A stretch of DNA of 64,000 nt from Poriferisodalis sp965262965 (GTDB lineage: Bacteria; Actinomycetota; Acidimicrobiia; Acidimicrobiales; Poriferisodalaceae): positions 3,968,001 through 4,032,000 of the forward strand of contig NZ_OZ253573.1 of assembly GCF_965262965.1 (NCBI RefSeq), in the 5' to 3' direction. Shown here piece by piece: positions 1-9,527 of the stretch. Position 1 is the stretch's first letter. The number at the start of each line of letters is the position of its first letter. The notes under the pieces are model-generated. The model did not search any database. It was not told where the DNA came from and saw nothing but the letters and a program-made list of their open reading frames with translations. The translations under genes and the position numbers were made by a program.

Positions 1-2
1 CG

Positions 3-1640
3 GGCACGGGCACGGTGACTGCGACTGCGACGCTGCCCGACGCTGCGTCCCAGACTGCGCGTGTGTCGGTGTCGTGCCTCGACGCCGTGGAGATCGCCGG
101 CCTGCAGGACACGACCCGTGCCGGCGTCGGCACGTCAAACGTGGCTGACAGCTTCGATGTCACGCCGGCGACTGCTATGTGCTTGCCGACTGTTGGAACT
201 GTCACGACCGACACGACTGGCACGCCCGGCAACCGGATTCTGACGGTGCCGCTGACGGCGCCCGATTCGGAAGAAGTCACTGTCACGTGTACTGCTGCAA
301 CTCGCGCAGACGCCGTGCAGACCGTGACATTCGCTGCCGTGAAGCCCTGCAGTGATCACTTGGGGACGCTGCAGCCCGGCGCGGTGACGCGCTCGGGCAC
401 GATCACGGCCGACTCAGGGTGCACTTCGCCCCAGCGCTGGCGTGACGGGGGCAGCTCCACGAGCCGCTACGCGCGCCGCCACACCTTCACGCTCACCCAG
501 CGGGCCCGGGTGACGATCGAGCTCGGATCCGCAGCGTCGAACGCGTCCAGGCTGGACACCTACCTGCTGCTGCTGGAAGGCCACAGCAGCGACGGCACCG
601 GCACAGTGCTGGGCCGCAACGACGACGTCGGCTCCGGGCACGGCACCCACCGCTACAACTCGCGGCTGTCCGGGGTGGAGCTCGCTCCGGGGGACTACAC
701 GATCGAGGCCACCACTTACGGCACCCGCCGCACCGGCGCATATGACCTGGCGGTGTCAGTCACGACCGTGAACGGCATCAGCAACAAGATGCATGTGGTG
801 CAGGGCGAGGCCACCCGGTTCGAGTTCGGCTATGCACCGGCCAACGCTGTCCTCACCGTGCCTGCGGACGCCCAGACTCGCGCGAGTGCAACCCTCGCCT
901 ACGGTGGCGGCTCAGGCACTCTCACCATCACCGGCACCGCCACGGGGACCTATGCGGTTCGGCTCGACGTCGCCGTGCCCCGCACCGCAGCTGCGACAAG
1001 CGGCGCCAACGGCGCGAGGGCCGCGGCACCCACTGTCGCGACGCACGCCGCAGCCGGCCATGCCGCCAAGGGCACAGTGTGCCCGGCGGGCAACACCGTG
1101 GTCATCGGCGGCTCCAGCGTTTGCGCCAGTGGTGCAGGGCCGTCGCTGACGATCCGCAAGAGTTCCACCGTCACGATTCCACAGAGCTGCATCACCAGCG
1201 TCCCGCTCGGACGCTGGTACCTCACCACTCAAGCATGGCCCACAGACACCGCCTGCGTCGTGCCCGTAGGTGGGACAGACCGTCGAGCTCGGTACTACGC
1301 GTTCGAGGTGCGCGAACTCACCGCCGAGGTCACCATTCGACTGTCCTCCGGCGACCAAGACACCCACCTCGCCCTGTATGCCAATGATCCCGTCGTCGAC
1401 GGCCTCAACGCGGTTGACGTCAGCGGTGACGTGCGGGCGTCCAACGACAACGCATACGACCCCGCAACCATGACCGGATATTTGTATCTGGACGGCAAAG
1501 CCACCGACTCTCGCATCCATGCGACGCCCAGCCGAGGCGTCTACGCCATCGTCGTCACCTTGGCAGCCGGCGCCACTCCTGGCGTCGGCGACCAGTACAC
1601 GCTCAACATCAAGGTCCCCTATCCGCGGCCTGGCTCCTAG
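3..1640 (+). CDS. Secreted protein with two PPC-like beta domains (5' partial)
   Basis: The reading frame is open to the window edge, so the N-terminus lies outside; a GTG at 15 is only the first in-frame start codon visible. The product is Thr/Ala/Ser-rich. It contains two regions resembling bacterial pre-peptidase C-terminal (PPC) beta-sandwich domains: one around residues 150-250 (YARRHTFTL, SRLDTYLLLLEG, GRNDDVGSGHGT) and one around residues 425-535 (YYAFEV, DTHLALYA, RASNDNAYD). PPC domains usually sit at the ends of secreted proteins. Several paired cysteines suit an exported protein. A truncated relative of the first domain occurs at 9113-9527. The function is unknown; export and surface location are inferred. 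Confidence 0.7.
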   Translation, partial: GTGTVTATATLPDAASQTARVSVSCLDAVEIAGLQDTTRAGVGTSNVADSFDVTPATAMCLPTVGTVTTDTTGTPGNRILTVPLTAPDSEEVTVTCTAATRADAVQTVTFAAVKPCSDHLGTLQPGAVTRSGTITADSGCTSPQRWRDGGSSTSRYARRHTFTLTQRARVTIELGSAASNASRLDTYLLLLEGHSSDGTGTVLGRNDDVGSGHGTHRYNSRLSGVELAPGDYTIEATTYGTRRTGAYDLAVSVTTVNGISNKMHVVQGEATRFEFGYAPANAVLTVPADAQTRASATLAYGGGSGTLTITGTATGTYAVRLDVAVPRTAAATSGANGARAAAPTVATHAAAGHAAKGTVCPAGNTVVIGGSSVCASGAGPSLTIRKSSTVTIPQSCITSVPLGRWYLTTQAWPTDTACVVPVGGTDRRARYYAFEVRELTAEVTIRLSSGDQDTHLALYANDPVVDGLNAVDVSGDVRASNDNAYDPATMTGYLYLDGKATDSRIHATPSRGVYAIVVTLAAGATPGVGDQYTLNIKVPYPRPGS

Positions 1641-1683
1641 AGCCGCAACGACGCGCCCACGCGCTTTGGCGCACGGAGGCCAC

Positions 1684-2751
1684 ATGACCAACAACACACC
1701 GATGAACCGCCGACGGTTCCTCGCCGTCGTAGCGGGCACCAGCGGCGCCGTTGCCGCCGCGGGATTCGGCGGCTGGCGACTCTTGGGCGGCCATGGCACC
1801 TCGAAACGTGCGGTCACGGCATTCAACGTTGACCCCGGTGTAGACGTTGTCCAGGTCGAAGCGGGATTTGCCGATGCCGCCACTTGGAAGAACGAACTGC
1901 TCACCCTGAGACCTGGCCCACCGGGCACAGGGATCACTGTGCGGTCAGAAACCACCGGCGAAGACCACGCAGTTCAAGCACCAGACGACTTCGAAGCACG
2001 CTGCATCGGAGTCATTGACGACACCATCGTCATCGGCGGACATCGGTTAACAGAGACCAGTTCACTTGAGTTCGAAGCGGGTGTCGACTATGACACGTTG
2101 ATCGCTCAAGCAGGGCCCGAGTCGGAACGTCTCGCATCGCAGCCGGGACGACCGATTGGAACAACACATAGGCACACTTTTGCTGAGCATTTTCCGACCG
2201 TGGTTGCGACACACAATCTGGCAAGTTGGGCAAGTAGAGAATTCGAAGTCGGTGTTGGCACCGGCGGTTCGGTCGGTGCTGTTGTCGGAGACGGAAGTTA
2301 TCTTGCCGTTGATCACTACGCATTCGCCGAGATTCAAGATTCAATCATTGAGGTAGCAGTGGTCAATGCTCACGATGCGTTCAAGGGAGTGTCATCCATA
2401 CACAGGTCGATTCCGCTCGATCACGGAGCACTTCGAGGAATGTCCAGCACGACGCATGAGGAAATACTCATCGTGGAGGACCGCTTAGGCACACGCGGCT
2501 ATGGAGCAGACGGCCGAGTCATCTTCGATATCGGAACAGACCGTGCATTACTGGGAGTCACTTCAGCGGGTCATCACACTTATGTATCTACTGCCGATAT
2601 GGCCGGGCAGCGACGACTCCTGACGTATGTTGATGGCTTGCACATAGCTACTCGATTAGAGAACATTGGCCTTCCAATAATCCACCGACTGTCAAAGGAT
2701 ATCGCGATATCAAACCCGTCACCAATGGAAGAGATAATACGCCGTTCTTAG
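1684..2751 (+). CDS. Tat-exported protein of unknown function
   Basis: The frame is open from 1519, but I chose ATG 1684. It has an upstream GGAGG at about 1674 and directly encodes a twin-arginine signal (NRRRFLAVVAG followed by an Ala/Gly-rich hydrophobic stretch), giving 355 residues. The mature part shows no family I recognise; it is rich in short beta-type segments and in Asp, Glu and His. The gene follows the PPC-domain gene by 43 bp on the same strand and may be co-transcribed with it. Base composition falls clearly towards AT in its second half, as in the next two genes, which suggests imported DNA. Export through the Tat pathway is inferred from the signal motif. Confidence 0.7.
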   Translation: MTNNTPMNRRRFLAVVAGTSGAVAAAGFGGWRLLGGHGTSKRAVTAFNVDPGVDVVQVEAGFADAATWKNELLTLRPGPPGTGITVRSETTGEDHAVQAPDDFEARCIGVIDDTIVIGGHRLTETSSLEFEAGVDYDTLIAQAGPESERLASQPGRPIGTTHRHTFAEHFPTVVATHNLASWASREFEVGVGTGGSVGAVVGDGSYLAVDHYAFAEIQDSIIEVAVVNAHDAFKGVSSIHRSIPLDHGALRGMSSTTHEEILIVEDRLGTRGYGADGRVIFDIGTDRALLGVTSAGHHTYVSTADMAGQRRLLTYVDGLHIATRLENIGLPIIHRLSKDIAISNPSPMEEIIRRS

Positions 2752-2867
2752 GCGACGGCGTTGTTTGTCTATCTGCCGCAGCTACGTGTGCATAGGCGGC
2801 CTTTGGCCACCCGGAACCAAAAGGTTCCAGATGAGATTGCAGAGATGCAGCTATAAATTTGAGGAGC

Positions 2868-3842
2868 ATGAGTGATATGGCCGATGCAAATGATTGCATT
2901 TATGGTGCACCCACAGCCATTAATACCAAAGGGAATGTCAGACTCGCGATGGATGGCCAGTATTCACTGGGTGTCGAGCTGAGGCTCGTTCGGGATTGGA
3001 CTGGCTGGGATTCTTCTTCGAATGGGCCCGTGTGCCGTCTTACATCACCGACCATTGATGAGATTCGCAATCGAAGCGGGAATGCGATATATGCTGGCAC
3101 TTCAGGCGATCTGTATTGCCATCTATCTCTGTACTCGCCGCTCCGCTCATTTGTTGAGAACACGAGCTATTTTTCTCGTACCTATGGTCCGCAGCATGGT
3201 CCGATAGTCATTCTTGGTCTTGACAAGGCTCAACGTGATACGCTACGTTACAGAACAACAGAGAATCCCGATGGTACGAAAGGCAAACGAGTTCGAGGCA
3301 GTTATCACTATGAAGGCAAGGCATTGGATATTCATTGGATTGAATGGAATGGCGTCGGTGGGGCCATAGCAGCGAGGCCTTGTAACGGCGCTGGTGATGC
3401 ATTAGACACTGTGACTCGTCGCCGTCTGATCGCGGTCGAGGCAGGATTACGTAAGTGGTTCGGCTACGTACTGAACCGAAACATTGGAGGCCACCAGAAT
3501 CATTTTCACGTCGGCAACGGTTGCCCGGAAATAGCGCTCCGCATCAAGCGCGATAGTGCCAAGTGGCAACACACTTCTTGCCACTTCTTTATCCAAGACT
3601 GCATTGCGGCATTTAGTGATGTTGTAGTCGACTACGACGGTTCTTGGAATCCTGACACTCTCAATGGACGTGCAACGGTCGAAGGCTATCACACGCTGTT
3701 GTCAGATCTCGGTATGGAACGGCTCGACCCGAGAACCAACTGTAATGAATACATCATGTTTCTAGATTACATCATGATGCACGGCTTCGCGAACGCGCGA
3801 GCTGGCAAGTACCGTTGGGAAGGCGGGGCACTGCCCCGCTAG
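2868..3842 (+). CDS. Extensin-like / M15-type LAS-fold peptidase candidate
   Basis: The protein has about 324 residues. The centre has the spacing of LAS-fold zinc peptidases (D-Ala-D-Ala carboxypeptidase and extensin-like C-terminal families): SYHYEGKALDIHWIEW supplies the His...Asp pair and GHQNHFHVG, about 60 residues later, supplies the distal zinc-binding His. Such enzymes cut peptidoglycan cross-links. No signal peptide is visible. The start is uncertain: TTG 2859, ATG 2868 and ATG 2877 are in frame, and a GAGGAG at 2861-2866 is best spaced for 2877. The C-terminal ~100 residues are not part of the recognised fold. The gene is visibly lower in GC than its surroundings. The fold is moderately certain; activity is inference. 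Confidence 0.6.
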   Translation: MSDMADANDCIYGAPTAINTKGNVRLAMDGQYSLGVELRLVRDWTGWDSSSNGPVCRLTSPTIDEIRNRSGNAIYAGTSGDLYCHLSLYSPLRSFVENTSYFSRTYGPQHGPIVILGLDKAQRDTLRYRTTENPDGTKGKRVRGSYHYEGKALDIHWIEWNGVGGAIAARPCNGAGDALDTVTRRRLIAVEAGLRKWFGYVLNRNIGGHQNHFHVGNGCPEIALRIKRDSAKWQHTSCHFFIQDCIAAFSDVVVDYDGSWNPDTLNGRATVEGYHTLLSDLGMERLDPRTNCNEYIMFLDYIMMHGFANARAGKYRWEGGALPR

Positions 3843-3856
3843 CGTGGAATACGGAG

Positions 3857-4771
3857 ATGCGCAGGGACCATATTGTCAGCCGATCTTTATTAGCACTTGT
3901 GTTCGCGTGTGCAATGATTGTTGCGAGCGCGGACGCGGAAGCACGAGCCGAAACGGAACAGTATGATGATACAAGTAGCGTCGATAGTCTAGCACCCGGC
4001 TCGCCATTCAGGGGAATCGTTAACGTCGCTTCTGGTGATCGACCGACATGGCCCGCTGATGATCCTGCTGCGCGCGGGTATTCGCACATATTCCAATATT
4101 GGAACGTGACACATGCTCGTTATAGGGAAGTTCCGTTGGGTGATGTGACGGGATGTCTATTGGCTCCGACCGTTCATAGGGATCGGATAGATTTTGTTTC
4201 TGCTAATGGTGCGGCGGGGAACGCACTCTATAGTATTCCGTGGGGCGATGAGGCGTATCCTCAGTTCTGGTTCGATAGCGAATATCTGACAGATAGAACG
4301 TTGGAATTCCCGGAATGGTTGCAGATTGACCTGGTGTCAACGAATTCCGGCAGCGACGCGGAGCGCTATTGGATGAGAGTCTCGATTGCGGATCAAACGC
4401 GTTGGTATGGCATATATCGTGGTGGTTTGAGAGCTGTCGACGCGGCGGATCTCGTGGAGGACGACACTGCAATCGAACAGGAGCGGATGCATGGCGGACC
4501 GACACCGCTTTTCGACGGGAGTGATGGCCAGCACTACGCATTTCGCGTCCGCGAACCTAGTGATACATCCTGCCCGTTCGAATACGGTTTCGTGGTGGAT
4601 GGCGTCACTGGAAATGTCATCACCTGTGGTGAGGCGTTTGGCGGGCCGGTACTTGTCAATCAAGCGGTTGATCGCGTGGACGGTTCCCGATTCATGCTGC
4701 CACGCCCGGTGCGCTGGCAGGTGTGCGAAGACGGTATCGATCTTCGGCTAATGCAAGAGCCGCGGCAATGA
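3857..4771 (+). CDS. Secreted protein, paralogue of the split lipoprotein downstream
   Basis: ATG 3857 begins a Sec-type signal peptide (MRRDHIVSRSLLALVFACAM and onward, with a cleavage region near ADAEARA); the frame is open further upstream but without a signal. The product is about 304 residues. It shares an ordered set of motifs with the split lipoprotein at 4768/8268: FQYWNV against LRYWDL, a shared EVPL, IPWGDE against VPWGE, and TGNVITCG against TGEVLVCG, then a closing Cys near the C-terminus. The two are therefore paralogues. The stop overlaps the next start (ATGA at 4768-4771), so translation is probably coupled. Low GC compared with neighbours. Function unknown. Confidence 0.65.
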   Translation: MRRDHIVSRSLLALVFACAMIVASADAEARAETEQYDDTSSVDSLAPGSPFRGIVNVASGDRPTWPADDPAARGYSHIFQYWNVTHARYREVPLGDVTGCLLAPTVHRDRIDFVSANGAAGNALYSIPWGDEAYPQFWFDSEYLTDRTLEFPEWLQIDLVSTNSGSDAERYWMRVSIADQTRWYGIYRGGLRAVDAADLVEDDTAIEQERMHGGPTPLFDGSDGQHYAFRVREPSDTSCPFEYGFVVDGVTGNVITCGEAFGGPVLVNQAVDRVDGSRFMLPRPVRWQVCEDGIDLRLMQEPRQ

Positions 4772-5094
4772 TGCGCGGTTGCGGGCTCTTCGACGGGCCT
4801 TGGTCGCTTCCTGCTGTAGTACTAGTGGCGCTATTCGGGTGTGTCACTGGCAGCTGCGCAGTTGATGACGCGGACCCGCCGCAAATGACAGCCACACCGC
4901 CTTGGACAACGCGCAGCGCTGTTGTACCAGGCACCTCTTCGCCGACGATCGCCAGACCGTTAGCCCTGATTATTCACGAGCCGGGCGGACTGGGCTGTCG
5001 GGGTCCGCGGAAAAGCCCCTCTGACCTGCAACGATGCATGTCCGCGAAGAACGCATCTGGCAGTTCAGGGGGGCATCTCCGAGGTGAAACTTAG

Positions 5095-6708
5095 CCTGAA
5101 TCCACCGATTGGCTGTTGGTGAGCGTGGGGTTTCTGGGCTGGTGGCGGGTTGGGGTGGTGCGGTGTTGTTGGGGGTGTGGTTTGGTGTGTTTGGGCGTGT
5201 TCTGCTAGGGGTGCGGGTGTGGTTCGGGGTTGTCGACGCTGGGTTTGTGTGGGGGCGTCAGTTCCGGGCTGTGCTGTTTAGCCGGAGGGTCCGGGCAGAG
5301 CCCTGAGAGCGTTGAGCGTGGCTGTGAATTGTGTTTCCCAGGGCCAGCGGGCGGGGTATCGCAGGGTGGGTGTGCCTGATCGGTTCACCAGCACGGCGGC
5401 GAGTGCGACGAGTCGGGTGCGGCGGGAGCGGTTGGTGGCCGCCGGCGCGCCGGCGAGCGTGGCGCTCCAGTGGCCGATGTTGTGGGCGAGCGCTGCGCAG
5501 GCGAGCCATGCGCAGTTCGCGCCGTAGTGGCCTGAGGGGACGTGTTCGAGGCCGGAGCCTTCTTTGAGGTCGCGGATGGCGAGCTCGACCACGGCGTGGC
5601 CGCGGTGGAACTCATCCGCGGCGGCGGTGTCGTGGTCGGTGTTGGTGATGAATGCGTGGTGCCGCCAGTCGGGCCACAGTCGTTGCTGTGCGCCCTCGGC
5701 GAGGCGGGTGCGGCGCACCACGAGACGAACGGTGCGCTTGGCTTTGCCGCGGCCGGTGGTGTATTGGGTCTCGGCGACCTGGGCGCGGCCGTCTTTGGTG
5801 TAAGCGATGTCGGCCCACGCGTCGTCGCGGATCGCTTGGATCGCTGTGCGCACAGAGGATCTGAGGGCGACGGTGATCGACCATTTGATGTCGTGGGCGT
5901 CGAGACGGTCGATCAGCTTCCATGACCAGAACCCCGAGTCCCCGCGCACCGTGACCGGCCCGCTCGCCCCGGCCCGCCGCAGGCTGGCGACGAGCTCGTC
6001 GGCGAAGCGCACCACGCCTCGCGAGGACCCCGCGGAGCCTTTGCGCATGCGTGCGCCGAGCACCTCGCGGGTGTCGGCGCGTGCAGCGAGCAGCGGGTGA
6101 TAGCCGAGCACGCTGGTGTAGCCGTACGCGGCGCCCTGTTTCTGCTTGCCGTGGACCTCGCAGATCGTGGAGTCCAGATCGACCACCAGCGGCGCCTTGC
6201 CGGGGCCTGCGCCCAGCGCCCAGGCGCGAGCCAGCGTGCGCGACGCCACCGCTTCGAGCTGGCGGACGTGACCGAACGTGAACGTCCGCAAAAACGACCC
6301 CACCGTCGAGGGCGCCATCGGGGCGAACCCCAGCACCCGCCCGGTGCGTCCGGCGCGCAGCATCTCGACGTGATCGATGTGGGTGCCGCCAGCGAGCATC
6401 GCGGCGACCACGGTGCAGATCTTGGGACCCGGGTTCGCGGAACCGGTGCGCACCCACCGCTCGATCAGCCCCAACAGGCCCAGACGGGCCATCAGCGTTC
6501 CCGCCAGGATCAGGCCCGCGTTGGCCACCAGGCCCTCATGATCGAACGTCGTTGCGAACCGGTCCAGACTGCGCGATGATCCAGACACAAAAAGTGCCTC
6601 CTGTTTTTGAGACGAATGTGACAACGAACATCACAATCGTCGCAGATCAGGAGGCCTTTTTCGCGGACGCGGCAACCCACACACACCCACCGAATCGGTG
6701 GATTCAGG
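5095..6708 (-). mobile_element. IS-b copy 1, IS1380 family, 1614 bp
   Basis: The ends are CCTGAATCCACCGATTGG and its near-perfect complement, flanked by CTTAG on both sides (5090-5094 and 6709-6713). The element inserted four codons into the transposase gene of IS-a. A second copy of identical length (1614 bp) is at 33423-35036. The termini are also shared with the remnants at 12073 and 53460. One transposase gene is carried on the minus strand. Confidence 0.88.
5278..6588 (-). CDS. IS1380-family transposase (IS-b copy 1)
   Basis: 436 residues. GTG 6588 is the likely start because AGGAGG lies just upstream and the second copy begins at the same codon; a longer frame to TTG 6624 lacks support. 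The catalytic core reads LVVDLDSTICEVHGKQKQ (first Asp), VRGDSGFWSWKLID (second Asp) and HAVVELAIRDLKEGSGLE (Glu), the standard IS1380 pattern. It performs cut-and-paste transposition on the CCTGAATCC ends. The frame is intact and the copy looks functional. The protein differs from copy 2 at scattered residues, so the two copies are not very recent duplicates. Confidence 0.88.
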   Translation of the reverse strand: MSGSSRSLDRFATTFDHEGLVANAGLILAGTLMARLGLLGLIERWVRTGSANPGPKICTVVAAMLAGGTHIDHVEMLRAGRTGRVLGFAPMAPSTVGSFLRTFTFGHVRQLEAVASRTLARAWALGAGPGKAPLVVDLDSTICEVHGKQKQGAAYGYTSVLGYHPLLAARADTREVLGARMRKGSAGSSRGVVRFADELVASLRRAGASGPVTVRGDSGFWSWKLIDRLDAHDIKWSITVALRSSVRTAIQAIRDDAWADIAYTKDGRAQVAETQYTTGRGKAKRTVRLVVRRTRLAEGAQQRLWPDWRHHAFITNTDHDTAAADEFHRGHAVVELAIRDLKEGSGLEHVPSGHYGANCAWLACAALAHNIGHWSATLAGAPAATNRSRRTRLVALAAVLVNRSGTPTLRYPARWPWETQFTATLNALRALPGPSG

Positions 6709-9112
6709 CTTAGCAGTGTCACAAACGCGCGTCTGGCAGGCGGCGGGGACCGTGTGGTGTGGGGCGTCGGGCTGTTCGCTTTGGGCGGGTTCGCGGACCG
6801 TGTCGGGCTGACCGAGGCGCTGTCGGCCGCGGTGCCCCCACGCGGCGAGCGGGCCCCGGTTCATGACCGGGGCCGGGTGCTGGTCCATGGGCTGTTGATG
6901 CTGGCCGGCGGCGGTGAGGCGTGCACCGACATCGAGCATCTGCGTGCTCAGCGGGAGCTGTTCGGCGACGTCGCGTCGGACTCGACGCTGTACCGCACCG
7001 TCACGGGCCTGGGCGAAGGCGGCGCCGCGGCGCTTTTGGGCGCGGCCGCAGCGGTGCGCGAGCCGTTGTGGGCCGATCATGACCGCAGCGGGCCGCTGGT
7101 GGTCGACATCGACTCGACGCTGGTGGAGGTCCATTCGGAGAACAAGGCGGGAGCTGCGCCGCATTACAAGGGCGGGTTCGGGTTCCATCCGATGGTGTGC
7201 TCCACTGCGGACGGGGAGCCTCTGTGGATCAAGCAGCGGCCCGGCAACGCCGCCGCGAACGACATCGCCGATCACCTCGAGGTGATCGACGCCGCTGTGG
7301 CGACGCTGCCCGAGCCCGACGCCGTGGGTCACCGCGAAGGCGACGGCGAAAGTCTCGTGGGGCGTCCGCTTGTGGTGCGCATCGACGCCGCGGGCTGCTC
7401 GCCCAGACTCGCCGCAAAGCTGCGGGACCGCAACATCGGCTATGCGGTGTCAGCGCGGTCGGCTCCGGGCGTCGAAGCAGCGATCCGCTGCGGCCTGGGC
7501 GACCCGGACCGCTGGCACAACGTTCCGAAGCGGCCCGGCCAGCGCAAGCGGCGCGGTGCTCAGGTCGCGGACCTCACCGACCTCGCGGACCTGTCGGGCT
7601 GGCCCGAGCGCACCCGGCTGGTGGTGCGCCGCGAGCCGCGCCACCCCGGCGCGCAGCGCAGCCTGTTCCCCAGCGAGAACTTCCGCTACTGGGGATTCCT
7701 CACCGACCAGCCCCGCAGCGCCGTGCAACTGGACAAGCTGATGCGCTCACACGCCGACATCGAGAACGCCGTGTGCCGGCTCAAAGACAGCGGCCTGACG
7801 CGCATGCCGTTCACCGACTGGCACGCGAACAGCGCCTGGGCCGCCATGTGCATCATCGGCCTCGCGCTCGTCGGCTGGTTCCAGAACGCCTGCCTCACCG
7901 GAGCGCTGCGCCGCGCAGCCCCCAAACGGCTCCGCTGGCAGCTATGGCACCTGCCCGCCCTGATGTGCCACAGCGCACGGCGCGTCCTTTTGCGCCTGCC
8001 CGAACAGCACCCCGGCGCCAAAGCGCTCCTCGCCATCGCCCACCCCCGCTGACCCCCCAGCCAACCGGTCCCGCGCGACGCCTGCCCCCGGCGGGACAGC
8101 CCCGCCACGCACCCACACCCACCCGACACCGCCTGAGCACCAACACCGAGGCCACCGGCTCCGCCGCGACGCTCCCGTCGGCGCCCCAACAGCCCCACAC
8201 CACCAAACCAGACGAAAAGCACACCGAAAATACGATCAGCAGCATTCTCGTGAATAATCAGGGTTAGAGACGGTGGAAACGGATCGTGAAGCCGTCAGCA
8301 TCGAAGTGCCCGGGTCTCGACACCAGTCGGCCGAGGTCACGTCGACGACGCAGCCGTGGCTGACACTCGAGCGCGATGATGACGCGTGGCGCCGTTTCGA
8401 GAATGGTGCCGCACCACAGTGGCCCTTCGTGGGTCTGGTTCAGCTGTGGGTTGATGCCATTGATACCAGCGCTTATCCCAACGGCCGTCAAGCAGTTTGG
8501 CGTCTGCGCTATTGGGACTTACGTCAGGCTGATGCAGTTGGTACGGAAGTACCGCTGCGCGGATTTAGTCCCGTATGCCCGGGTCGCATTGCATTGGTCT
8601 CGAGCGGACCTGATGGCATAGAGATTGGCGAGGCAGGCAGCTTGGGTAAGGTTTCATATTTGGTGCCATGGGGTGAGACCGCGCGACGAATAGACAAGCC
8701 ATCGGAAGCACTTGTTGCAGAGGTGCATTTGCGTCCCTCCAATGTGGCGGCGGCGTTGAGCGGCGATGTGTTGTCGCTTGAGTCAGGCGGATCCAGCACG
8801 ACTCATGTGATACGTCAGCCGAGACGACTTGATGGCCACAGATGGTCGGTACAAGCCCGCCATGATGGAGACTTATTCGTAGTAACGGTGCATCCGGCCC
8901 ATCTGGGATGCTATTCTGGTGTGACGTGGCTGAGCTTGGCCTCGACCGGTGAAGTATTGGTCTGCGGGGCGAACACATGGGCCACGAAATTCATCGCGCC
9001 AACTGATCAACGTATCGGTGAACTTGTGCTGCCGGATTCGAACAGTTTCGGCACCGTTCTTGACTGTGCCCCCAAGCTTGACGTGGCGTACCTACCGCTT
9101 GCAGTCAAGACC

Positions 9113-9527
9113 CGAAGTTCCCGTTGAGGACGACGATTCGGTCACGGTCACCGCAGGCACGGTGACCAGAACCGTCGCCGTCGGCGTGGACTGCGCCGTC
9201 CCCTCGGACCCGTGCGACGACCCATTGGGCAGCCTCGCTGAGGGCGTCACGGCTCGCAGCGGGACGATCACCGCCGACGCGTCGTGCACATCGGCTCAGC
9301 GCCGCGTCCCCATCGCACGGCGCGTGTACTACGCGCGCCGACACACGTTCACCCTCGACGCCCCCGCCACGGTCACCGTCGATATGGGCTCGACGTCGTC
9401 GATCGCCTCGCGGCTCGATACCGACCTGCTTCTGCTGGGGGGCCACAACGCAGGCGCCGGCACCGTGGAGGGCCGCAACGACAACGTCGGCGGCGGGCAC
9501 GGCACCGACTATCGCAACAGCCGCTCG
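9113..9527 (+). pseudogene. Fragment of a PPC-domain surface protein
   Basis: Immediately after the split lipoprotein gene, an open stretch encodes a segment closely related to residues ~110-230 of the gene at 3-1640: the order RSGTITAD, YARRHTFTL, ASRLDTDLLLL, GRNDNVGGGHGT and NSR is kept. There is no start and no domain end, and the frame changes at about 9527 into an unrelated sequence. It is a two-sided truncation left by a deletion or recombination between related surface-protein genes. Confidence 0.65.

Larger units (their letters stand above)
5084..8052 (+). pseudogene. IS-a transposase (IS1380), interrupted after four codons
   Basis: The bulk of the gene is open at 6754-8052 (432 residues from GTG 6754). 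Removing IS-b and one CTTAG joins GTG 5084 (GTG AAA CTT AGC) in frame to AGT GTC ACA at 6715, giving an N-terminus MKLSSVTNARLAGGGDRV and a total near 450 residues. IS1380/DDE group motifs are visible: VVDIDSTLVEVHSENKAGA around the first catalytic Asp, VVRIDAAGCSP for the second, and a C-terminal DIENAVCRLKDSGL region for the Glu. The insertion leaves IS-a without its native start, so it is probably inactive unless it starts at GTG 6754. Confidence 0.75.
4964..8263 (+). mobile_element. IS-a, IS1380-family element carrying a second IS
   Basis: Terminal inverted repeats read CCCTGATTATTCACGAG at 4964-4980 and its complement at 8247-8263. They are flanked by the direct repeat TTAG (4960-4963 and 8264-8267), the 4-bp duplication usual for IS1380. 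Without the inserted IS-b (5095-6708) and its extra CTTAG the element is about 1.68 kb, a normal size for the family. It sits in the lipoprotein gene at codon 65. The only gene is the transposase at 5084/6714. Confidence 0.85.
4768..9127 (+). pseudogene. Lipoprotein gene split by nested IS1380 elements
   Basis: The 5' part (4768-4963) encodes a signal ending VALFGCVTGSC, a plausible lipoprotein box. The 3' part (8268-9127) is the rest of the gene. Joining 4963 to 8268, which removes the IS at 4964-8263 and one TTAG target copy (8264-8267), gives a continuous frame of 351 codons reading ...ARPLETVETD.... The restored protein is a paralogue of the gene at 3857 (shared YW, EVPL, PWGE and TGxV..CG motifs). 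In its present form the gene is broken; a GTG at 8273 could at most yield an unexported C-terminal fragment. The ATGA overlap with 3857 shows both were once one transcription unit. Function unknown. Confidence 0.8.
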
